A stretch of 38,832 nt of DNA from Alistipes sp. UBA928 (GTDB lineage Bacteria > Bacteroidota > Bacteroidia > Bacteroidales > Rikenellaceae): the NCBI GenBank assembly GCA_002293665.1, contig DBDQ01000109.1:1-38832 (forward strand), written 5' to 3'. This document shows positions 33,187 through 38,832 of this stretch, one piece after another (within the stretch, counting starts at the first letter, position 1; every line of letters starts with the position of its first letter). The notes under the pieces are model-generated. The model worked only from the letters and a program-made list of their open reading frames with translations, did no database searches and was not told where the DNA came from. A program made the position numbers and the translations under genes.

Positions 33187-34287
33187 TTATCGTCTCCCTG
33201 ATTTGAATGTCGTTCGTGTTTTCCATCTCATTTTATCTTTTTTGTTTTTAGCTACCTCCACCTGACCGGAGAAGGACTTCATTTTCTTGCGTTTTTCGTG
33301 TTCCGAGGCTGAGAAGCGCCACGCCTCGCGGCGAAGTTTGAGGTAGCTTTCGTAGACCTCGCGGGGGAGGTCGCCACGGGCGATGGCTGCCAGCACCTTG
33401 CAACCCGGTTCGTCGGTGTGGGTGCAGTCGGCGAAACGACACTCGGCGGCATATCTGTCGATCTCCAGCATTTCGGCGAGGGCTTCGGGGTCGCTCTCGG
33501 TAAGCCCGAACTCCCGCACGCCGGGAGTGTCGATCAGCACGCCCCCGCCAGGCATCGCCACCATCTCGCGGCGTGTCGATGTGTGGCGGCCCTTGCTGGT
33601 GGAGAGGCTGATCTCGGAGGTGGCGAGCAGCACCTCGCCGCAAAGAGCGTTCACGAGCGAGCTTTTGCCAACGCCCGATGAGCCGACGAAGACGACGGTT
33701 TCGCCGGGAGAAATCGCCGACCGAAGCGCGCCCACCGTTTCGGGCTGCCGAATACTCGTGAAGAACACCGGCATCCGGCGGGCAAGATGTTCGATCTGCC
33801 GCTCGACCTCCTCGCGATTAAGATCCAGATCTGCCTTGTTGAGCACCAACACAGGCTTGATGTCTGCCTCGACGATCTGCGCCATGAAGCGTTCTGCCCG
33901 GCGGGGATTGAAGTTTTCATCGAGGCTCTGCTCGATAAATGCCCGGTCGACCCACGCGGCGATGGCCTGCCGGTCGGAGGTGGTTCCGCTTTTCCTGCGC
34001 CAGAGCGTCCGCTCGCGGGGCAGCATATCGACGATAATCCCGCGCCCCTCGTCGAACGGCAGGAAGATCACCCAGTCGCCGGTACAGGGCAACTCGCCCT
34101 CGCCCCGGCCGTACATCATAGCGCCGGTGAGCTCACATTGAAAAAGTCCGTCCCCAGCCACGACCTCGAAGCAGGTGCGATGCACGACCGCCACCCGTCC
34201 GTGCGGCAAGGAATTATGAATTGATTGTTGTTTAAGAGGATTCAGATGGTACAGTCCCTCCCATTGCGCCCGAAAGCTCTCTTTCAT
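33187..34287 (-). CDS. rsgA: RsgA-type ribosome-associated GTPase
   Basis: This 366-residue protein has the RsgA layout. An N-terminal OB-fold region (about 28-95) is followed by a circularly permuted GTPase in which NKAD (150-153, G4) precedes the P-loop GSSGVGKSS (202-210, G1) and DTPG (253-256, G3). A zinc site Cys283-Cys288-His290-Cys296 comes next, then a basic C-terminal tail rich in Lys and Arg. RsgA matures the 30S ribosomal subunit. The segment AFIEQSLDENFNPRRAERFM marks a variant branch often present besides the standard RsgA, so this may be a paralogue. It lies 12 bases behind a TetR regulator and shares its promoter, an unusual control for a ribosome-assembly factor. Confidence 0.9.
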   Translation of the reverse strand: MKESFRAQWEGLYHLNPLKQQSIHNSLPHGRVAVVHRTCFEVVAGDGLFQCELTGAMMYGRGEGELPCTGDWVIFLPFDEGRGIIVDMLPRERTLWRRKSGTTSDRQAIAAWVDRAFIEQSLDENFNPRRAERFMAQIVEADIKPVLVLNKADLDLNREEVERQIEHLARRMPVFFTSIRQPETVGALRSAISPGETVVFVGSSGVGKSSLVNALCGEVLLATSEISLSTSKGRHTSTRREMVAMPGGGVLIDTPGVREFGLTESDPEALAEMLEIDRYAAECRFADCTHTDEPGCKVLAAIARGDLPREVYESYLKLRREAWRFSASEHEKRKKMKSFSGQVEVAKNKKDKMRWKTRTTFKSGRR

Positions 34288-34299
34288 GTATTCCTTGTC

Positions 34300-34827
34300 C
34301 TAATCTATCATATTGGCTAGCGAATTTCCGTAGGACATCGTTACAAAACATTGGGCTATCGTGGCGTTGGGCAAACCGGAACAAATTTCTCCCGCTCTCT
34401 TTGCATTCCCGACGACCACCGTCCAGACATCGAGTTCGTTTTTTCGGGCCTGCGACATCTTTTCCCTTAAATCGGGGATTATCCGGTACGCCTCGAAAAC
34501 GAATGAGTAGAAATTGGCGGTTTGCCCGTCAATACTGAATTCCTCGTACATCACATTGATCGCTTTCTCACTGCGCAGTAAGGAGTCTTCGATAAATTGC
34601 TTCAACGTCACACCTTCGGTCGGGGGAAACGGAAGGTGAATAAACCCGAACCAGTAATGATTCGCGACGGCCACGAAGATATCTTCCTTCGTTTTGAAAT
34701 AGTGATAGAACGCCCCGTTGGAGAAACCGGACTTGGCAATTATCTCCCGAAGCGTGACCGCCTTATAGCTCTTTTGCAGGAAAAGCGTGAAAGCGGTCTT
34801 CATTATATGTTCCTTAGAATCTTTCAT
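34300..34827 (-). CDS. TetR/AcrR family transcription regulator
   Basis: The protein has 175 residues from the ATG at 34825-34827 (MKDSKEHIM). The open frame reaches 34854, but those nine extra codons would cover the operator and touch the promoter. The N-terminal helix-turn-helix is clear: IMKTAFTLFLQKSYKAVTLREIIAKSGFSNGAFYHYFKTKEDIF, residues about 8-50. The C-terminal ligand domain has no recognised family. It probably represses itself and the RsgA gene 12 bases downstream, since a perfect palindrome overlaps its transcription start. The ligand is unknown. Confidence 0.9.
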   Translation of the reverse strand: MKDSKEHIMKTAFTLFLQKSYKAVTLREIIAKSGFSNGAFYHYFKTKEDIFVAVANHYWFGFIHLPFPPTEGVTLKQFIEDSLLRSEKAINVMYEEFSIDGQTANFYSFVFEAYRIIPDLREKMSQARKNELDVWTVVVGNAKRAGEICSGLPNATIAQCFVTMSYGNSLANMID

Positions 34828-34835
34828 ATTAAAAA

Positions 34836-34851
34836 CAGAGCATTTGCTCTG
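34836..34851. promoter_or_regulatory. Perfect palindrome, probable TetR operator
   Basis: CAGAGCA-TT-TGCTCTG consists of two seven-base arms that are exact reverse complements. It begins immediately downstream of the -7 element and ends nine bases before the TetR start codon. This is the classic place for an autorepressor site, and its length (16 bases) fits a TetR dimer. Confidence 0.75.
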
Positions 34852-34883
34852 CAAAGGTAGAGCAATCTTTTCAATTACGCAAA
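34852..34883 (-). promoter_or_regulatory. Promoter of tetR-rsgA
   Basis: On the minus strand: TTTG (34880-34883), a 20-base spacer, TACCTTTG (34852-34859). Both elements match the Bacteroidota consensus without mismatch. The operator palindrome abuts the -7 element. Confidence 0.8.
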
Positions 34884-34946
34884 TTTTATCGGCCGGATAC
34901 CGTATCTATTCCGTAAATGGCGGCAACGGGGCGGTGAAGCAATTTA

Positions 34947-35819
34947 TCATTTCCAACGCCTATGGCTCCACAGCCAGGCGTGAGGGGCCTCCTCTATGTT
35001 CTCTGTCAGATGTTCTATATACCTTCGGGTGATCTCTCCTTCGCTCGTTTCCCCTGCACCGGCGCACAACGGAGAGCAGACAATCCAATAATGCCCCCTT
35101 GTGTCTCCACAGGGAAGGATGTAGAGATACACGACCGCCGAGTTTGTTTTTCGTGCAAGTTTTTCCACACCCGGAGAGTGCCAGGCAGGCTGATTGAGAA
35201 GTTTGAAACGGTATTTCTCATCCCTTTTCCGGGGATGTTGGTCGGCAAGGAACAGATAGACCGCCGGTGGAGATTCTTTTTTCAGAATATGCCTGACGAC
35301 TGAACTGTCTTCGATCATCCTCATCCCGAAGCGCGAGCGCAGGCGGATCATCAGCCGGTTCGCCACCTTCGATTTCAACGGCTTGTACACGGCGTACATA
35401 TCACAGTCGAGTTTTTGCGGCATGTAATTCAGCATCTCCCAATTCCCGCAATGTCCCAAACAGGCTATCACGTTCTTTCCCTCCTCTACAAACCCGGTCA
35501 GACGCTCCAAGCCTATGAAAGTCAATTTCTCGTCGAGTTTCCGTGGCCGGATGGATATGCTTTTGACCATCTCGGCGAAATTGGCCGTGAAACCGGCGTA
35601 GAAGCGCCTTACCACATCCCGCACCTGCGCGTAGTTCTTTTCGGGGAACGATCGCGAGATGTTCTGAATAACCACAGCCTTGCGATAGCCGACAATGTGA
35701 CAAGCAAGGGCATACATCATGGAAGACAACCCGTACAGCAGCGGCATAGGCAACAGGCTCACGCAGTACAACGCCCCGTAGGTGATTCGATGTGTAATAG
35801 ATGACAGTATCTTTTTCAT
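34947..35819 (-). CDS. Lipid A biosynthesis (LpxL/HtrB-type) acyltransferase
   Basis: This 290-residue protein belongs to the LpxL/HtrB/MsbB acyltransferase family. It has an N-terminal membrane anchor (about 14-40), the motif VVIQNISRSFPEKN (49-62) and the catalytic H-x4-E motif in ACLGHCGNWEML (His123, Glu128). ADQHPRKRDEKYRFKLLNQPAWHSPGVEKLA lies further on. Members transfer acyl chains to lipid A on the inner face of the cytoplasmic membrane; in Bacteroidota some relatives acylate other lipids. It lies 17 bases downstream of a beta-barrel protein gene and is probably co-transcribed with it. Confidence 0.88.
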   Translation of the reverse strand: MKKILSSITHRITYGALYCVSLLPMPLLYGLSSMMYALACHIVGYRKAVVIQNISRSFPEKNYAQVRDVVRRFYAGFTANFAEMVKSISIRPRKLDEKLTFIGLERLTGFVEEGKNVIACLGHCGNWEMLNYMPQKLDCDMYAVYKPLKSKVANRLMIRLRSRFGMRMIEDSSVVRHILKKESPPAVYLFLADQHPRKRDEKYRFKLLNQPAWHSPGVEKLARKTNSAVVYLYILPCGDTRGHYWIVCSPLCAGAGETSEGEITRRYIEHLTENIEEAPHAWLWSHRRWK

Positions 35820-35836
35820 CGCGGGAGGAAGTCGTT

Positions 35837-36778
35837 TTAGAATCCGAACCTGATACCGACGGAGGCGTAGGGTGCCCCGCGGAAAAAGTAACTGTCGTCC
35901 GACCCGACAAACAGGTTCTTCAGGGTGAGTTCATTGTATTCGGCAGGACGGTGAGCACTCATGCCGGCCATGCCGAACAGCGACAGTCCGCTATTACCGA
36001 GCTTGACCTCGGGCTTAAGCCCCAGTGTCAAATACTGGTGGGAGAACATCATTCTCTTCCCATCCTGTTTCAGCAGAGCCATCTGACCGTTCATCTCGAA
36101 GGCCAGCGAAAGTTTGAACCAGTCGGTGAACTCGTATCCCCCGGAGAGTTCAATCCCGTCCATCATAGCGACGTTCACTTTGAACTTGCCATCCAGCTGC
36201 CAGTTTATGTAGAGTGCCGGAAAGATCATCGGATACCCAAGAGAGTTGTTCACAGCCAACCCTCCTCCCAGATCGAGATTGGGACGCAGGTGCCAGATGA
36301 AAACTACGCTACTACTTCCTAAAACGTGTTCCCATCCGATATCGCGGAACTTGGCGTGTGGAGTGAAAATGCCCGCCCCAAGGCTCGCCATCATCGACCA
36401 TTTCTCGCCGAGGGGGCGCACATGAAACAAACCGAGCGACAGGTTCATTATTTCGGATGGTAAGGCCATGTCATCGGTGAAGTTTCGGTTCATCAGCGAT
36501 GCGTAGGAGCCGCCAAGTGCCACTCCCCATGCCGTCGGGCGGTTGTTTTCATTCATTTTCATGTAGAAAGGAACACTGATGCTACCCGAATAGACCAGAG
36601 AAGAGCCATTGCTGTCCCCGACTTTTTCGGCCTTCTCGTCATTCTCATTATACTTGCCGTAGTGTTTGTGCATGTAGTGCGAACCTCCGATGTACTCGGT
36701 CTTAAAAGATATTTGGGCGTTGGCGATTGAGCAGAAGAGAAGGCCGACAGCGAAGCACACAATTGAAATTTTTCTCAT
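35837..36778 (-). CDS. Outer-membrane beta-barrel protein (DUF6268-like)
   Basis: This 313-residue protein has a signal peptide (cut near ANAQ, residue 22) and alternating hydrophobic strands ending in the typical outer-membrane C terminus YASVGIRFGF. The pattern (WGVALGGSYASL, KWSMMASLGAGIFTP, LTLGLKPEVKLGNSGLSLFGMAGMS) resembles DUF6268-type barrels of Bacteroidota. The function is unknown. The lipid A-type acyltransferase follows after 17 bases, which hints at a shared role in the outer membrane. No good promoter is seen in the 77 bases upstream. Confidence 0.75.
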   Translation of the reverse strand: MRKISIVCFAVGLLFCSIANAQISFKTEYIGGSHYMHKHYGKYNENDEKAEKVGDSNGSSLVYSGSISVPFYMKMNENNRPTAWGVALGGSYASLMNRNFTDDMALPSEIMNLSLGLFHVRPLGEKWSMMASLGAGIFTPHAKFRDIGWEHVLGSSSVVFIWHLRPNLDLGGGLAVNNSLGYPMIFPALYINWQLDGKFKVNVAMMDGIELSGGYEFTDWFKLSLAFEMNGQMALLKQDGKRMMFSHQYLTLGLKPEVKLGNSGLSLFGMAGMSAHRPAEYNELTLKNLFVGSDDSYFFRGAPYASVGIRFGF

Positions 36779-36810
36779 TGATAGATTTAATTTAATAACA
36801 TATTATGGAG

Positions 36811-36836
36811 CGGGAGGCCGAAGTGTCAGCCTCCCG
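36811..36836 (-). terminator. Hairpin after the small porin-like gene
   Basis: CGGGAGGC (36811-36818) and GCCTCCCG (36829-36836) form a GC-rich eight-base stem with a ten-base loop, 19 bases past the stop codon of the gene at 36856. No T-run follows on either strand, so its action as an intrinsic terminator is uncertain. Confidence 0.4.
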
Positions 36837-36855
36837 TCGCCCAAGGGATCGAAAT

Positions 36856-37443
36856 TTAAAATTTGACCCCAACCGTCAGATAGGCGTTCCGGTTTCTTAC
36901 CCTGGTACCTTCCACGCCGCTGATATTCCCGATCCCCAGATCGTAACCGGCACCCACGGTGAACATCCCAAATTCGACGCCGACTCCACCGACGACACCG
37001 TAATCGAAGCGTTTGAAGATGTCATCCTTGAAAAGTTTCAGGCTTCCATCCTCGCCGCCTTTTGTCTTGCCGCCTATGCCGTAGGAAATATATGGCCCCG
37101 CGTTAAGCACGAGCCGGGTGTTCGATCCGAGGTCGAACTTGTAGCCGATGGTCGCCGGAAGCTGCAAATACATCGGGTTGTACTTGACATCCTTCAACTT
37201 CGCTCCCTTGGTCTGGAAATCGAGTCCTGTCATAATGTAGAGGTGATCGACCAGGAGAACGTCGGCGGTGACACCGAATTGATACTTGAAAGTGTACTTC
37301 GAGTCTTTCAGGTCGCCACCGAGTGTGGAGAGATTGACGCCCGCCTTCACTCCGAGAGTAACCGGAATGTCCTGTGCGTTGACTTTAATTGCGCCGACTG
37401 TCAAAGCCACGAGCGTAGCTGCGAAAACGATTTTGATTTTCAT
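36856..37443 (-). CDS. Porin-family outer-membrane beta-barrel protein
   Basis: This 195-residue protein has a signal peptide (cut near VNAQ, residue 24). It forms a small barrel of the PF13568 type common in Bacteroidota: GVKAGVNLSTLGGDL at the start, YIMTGLDFQTKGAKL, LQLPATIGYKFDLGSNTRLVLNAGPYISYGIGG, and a final strand NAYLTVGVKF. These eight-stranded proteins are abundant, and their roles are mostly unknown. The gene has its own likely promoter at 37473-37503 and a hairpin behind it, so it is probably transcribed alone. Confidence 0.88.
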   Translation of the reverse strand: MKIKIVFAATLVALTVGAIKVNAQDIPVTLGVKAGVNLSTLGGDLKDSKYTFKYQFGVTADVLLVDHLYIMTGLDFQTKGAKLKDVKYNPMYLQLPATIGYKFDLGSNTRLVLNAGPYISYGIGGKTKGGEDGSLKLFKDDIFKRFDYGVVGGVGVEFGMFTVGAGYDLGIGNISGVEGTRVRNRNAYLTVGVKF

Positions 37444-37472
37444 TGCGATAAATTTTCATTTTAAATTCACCG

Positions 37473-37503
37473 CAAATATCCGCAAGAACGGGTGTGACAC
37501 AAA
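37473..37503 (-). promoter_or_regulatory. Candidate promoter of the small porin-like gene
   Basis: On the minus strand: TTTG (37500-37503), a 19-base spacer, GATATTTG (37473-37480), one mismatch to TAnnTTTG. It lies 30 bases upstream of the start codon. Confidence 0.55.
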
Positions 37504-37536
37504 ATTTGTTTGACTACCGGTAGCATATCGTTGACG

Positions 37537-37558
37537 AGCGGCAGAAAGCGTTGCCGCT
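37537..37558 (-). terminator. Hairpin at the end of the response regulator gene
   Basis: AGCGGCA (37537-37543) and TGCCGCT (37552-37558) are perfect seven-base arms with an eight-base loop, overlapping the stop codon of the LytTR gene. There is no T-run, so it may be a transcript-stabilising stem or a weak terminator. Confidence 0.4.
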
Positions 37559-38303
37559 AATTTCCTATGAGATTCTTATAGACAACCGACTGCATCAGAT
37601 CGTCTTTACGCTGGCGAGAGAGAGGCAGTTCGTGCTTGCCGATGAAAATGCGACCACCGCTGACCATGTCGATATGGTGTATGTTCACGAGAAACGATTT
37701 ATGTATCCTGAAAAACGCATCTTTCGGTAGCATCTCCTCGATGGAAGTCATCGTCTGGTGGGCGACGAGCTGCCTGTCCGACAAGATAAATTTGACGTAA
37801 TTCTCCATGCTCTCGACAAAGAGGATATCCTGCCGGACGATCTTCTGAAAGCCGTTGTCCTGTTTGATGTACAGGAACGGAGACTCGCTCTCCGGGCCGC
37901 CGTTTTGCAGAGCCTCCCTTTCCTGAAAAGTCTGCTGCGCTTTCAGGGCCGCCTGATAAAATCTCTGGAACGTGATGGGCTTCAGCAGATAATCCACTAC
38001 CTGCAAGCGGTAGCCCTCCAGTGCGTATTCGGAATAGGCCGTCGTGAGTATCGTCAACGGTGGTTTCTCGATCGTTTCCAGCATCTCCAGTCCCGTAAGG
38101 TACGGCATATTCACGTCGAGGAACATCAGATCGACCGGGTTTTGCCGCAGGAACTCCACCGCTTCCATGGCCGATCCGCAGGCTCCCGCCACGGCGAGAA
38201 AATCGACTTTATCCACATGATCGACAATACCACCCCTGGCAATCGGTTCGTCGTCGACGACTAGACAGCGCAGTGGATTTGTGTTTTTTACAGAGTCTGC
38301 CAT
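37557..38303 (-). CDS. LytTR-type response regulator
   Basis: This 248-residue protein has a receiver domain (about 11-125) with the acidic pocket DDE (17-19), phosphoacceptor Asp63 in LMFLDVNMP and Lys108 in LLKPI. A LytTR DNA-binding domain follows (about 145-245: FLYIKQDNGFQKIVRQDILFVESMENYVKF, FFRIHKSFLVNIHHID). It is the partner of the histidine kinase gene that ends four bases upstream. Such pairs in Bacteroidota often control envelope or cell-surface genes. The target is not evident; the neighbouring small barrel gene is one candidate. Confidence 0.93.
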   Translation of the reverse strand: MADSVKNTNPLRCLVVDDEPIARGGIVDHVDKVDFLAVAGACGSAMEAVEFLRQNPVDLMFLDVNMPYLTGLEMLETIEKPPLTILTTAYSEYALEGYRLQVVDYLLKPITFQRFYQAALKAQQTFQEREALQNGGPESESPFLYIKQDNGFQKIVRQDILFVESMENYVKFILSDRQLVAHQTMTSIEEMLPKDAFFRIHKSFLVNIHHIDMVSGGRIFIGKHELPLSRQRKDDLMQSVVYKNLIGN

Positions 38304-38307
38304 TTTT

Positions 38308-38832
38308 CTATAACGTAATAGTCAGCGTTGTCTTGTATATGGTATCGGTTTTTTGCACGAGAAGCTCGTACCTGCCGGGATAGATAATTTCGAGCCGTTT
38401 GCGGGCATTCTCAAGGCCCAGGCCCGAGGCGTTCTTCTTTCGCGGGGCCTCGCCTGTCCTCGAATTCTCGACCTCCAATCGAAGCGTGCTGCCTGTCTGG
38501 TCGAGCGCAATGTTCACATACCCGACCTCGGAGGGGAGGCGCGAAACGTGCTTGAATGCATTCTCCACAAACGGGATAAGCAGCAGCGGACTGATCCCGA
38601 CCGTTCCGTCCTCGATGTTCCAACTGCAATCCACCTTCAGTTCCGCGCCCCAACGCACTTTCTCCACATCGACCACATCTTTCAGATAATCGACCTCCTT
38701 GCCCAGCGAAACCACCTCGCGGTTGGCTTCATAGAGTTGATAGCGCAGCACGTCTGAATAGCGCACCAACAGACCGTCGGCTTTGTCGGCATCCTTTTTC
38801 ATCAGGATATGGATGTGGTTCAGCACGTTGAA
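38308..38832 (-). CDS. LytS/YehU-type sensor histidine kinase (partial)
   Basis: The C-terminal 174 residues of a sensor kinase are present; the gene runs off the window end. It begins with FNVLNHIHILMKKDADKADGLLVRYSDVLRYQLYE, the region just after the phospho-His motif of the PF06580 family (PHFLFN). The phospho-His itself and the sensor and membrane part are outside the window. The ATPase part shows the N box LLLIPFVENAFKHV and the G box GLGLENARKRLEIIYPG. The stop lies four bases before the response regulator start, so the two genes are one unit. Confidence 0.9.
   Translation of the reverse strand, partial: FNVLNHIHILMKKDADKADGLLVRYSDVLRYQLYEANREVVSLGKEVDYLKDVVDVEKVRWGAELKVDCSWNIEDGTVGISPLLLIPFVENAFKHVSRLPSEVGYVNIALDQTGSTLRLEVENSRTGEAPRKKNASGLGLENARKRLEIIYPGRYELLVQKTDTIYKTTLTITL

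Overview
The window is about 38.8 kb of a Bacteroidota chromosome, probably order Bacteroidales. The evidence is two SusC/SusD pairs, many lipoprotein signal peptides, a Nudix-type transcription factor, a LytTR response regulator, and promoters of the Bacteroidota form TTTG-N19..20-TAnnTTTG. GC-rich genes with AT-rich spacers would suit a Rikenellaceae/Alistipes-like genome, but that placement is a guess. There are no rRNA genes, tRNA genes, insertion sequences or CRISPR arrays that I can see, and no gene-free stretch longer than about 210 bases.

Layout. (1) 1-1097: the tail of an unknown gene, a DUF169 protein and a two-helix membrane protein. (2) 1231-8734, leftward: a tightly packed GlcNAc/chitin operon. 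It encodes a ROK sugar kinase, an amino-sugar-6-phosphate deaminase, a NagP-like MFS transporter, a 1122-residue chitinase-chitobiase fusion (GH18-CHB_HEX-GH20) and a lactonase-fold beta-propeller protein. (3) 8837-12030, rightward: a GH9 enzyme and a ThuA-like lipoprotein. (4) 12058-15563, leftward: GH3 and GH5 beta-glycosidases. (5) 15564-15772: a compact regulatory region with two strong divergent promoters and two copies of an inverted repeat, next to a NrtR-type (Nudix plus winged helix) regulator. (6) 16621-31961, rightward: a polysaccharide utilization locus with a GH18 lipoprotein, SusC1, SusD1, SusC2, SusD2 and a surface glycan-binding lipoprotein, then a terminator, then a NagX-like membrane protein and a GH10-like lipoprotein. 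(7) 31954-33107, leftward: a SemiSWEET transporter and a second ThuA-like protein. (8) 33187-38832, leftward: an RsgA GTPase behind a TetR regulator with its own operator, a lipid A-type acyltransferase behind an outer-membrane beta-barrel, another small barrel, and a LytTR/histidine-kinase pair cut by the window end.

Working model. Surface GH18, the SGBP and the two SusCD complexes would bind, cut and import GlcNAc-containing oligosaccharides. The periplasmic GH18-GH20 fusion would finish them to GlcNAc, NagP would import it, and the ROK kinase and deaminase would feed it into glycolysis. A GlcNAc-6-phosphate deacetylase (NagA) is needed but is not in the window. GH3, GH5 and GH9 add beta-glucan or chitosan activity, so the locus as a whole could target fungal cell walls (chitin plus beta-glucan). 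The best-supported new element is the NrtR-type regulator with its inferred operator AATGTGT-N5-ACACATT.
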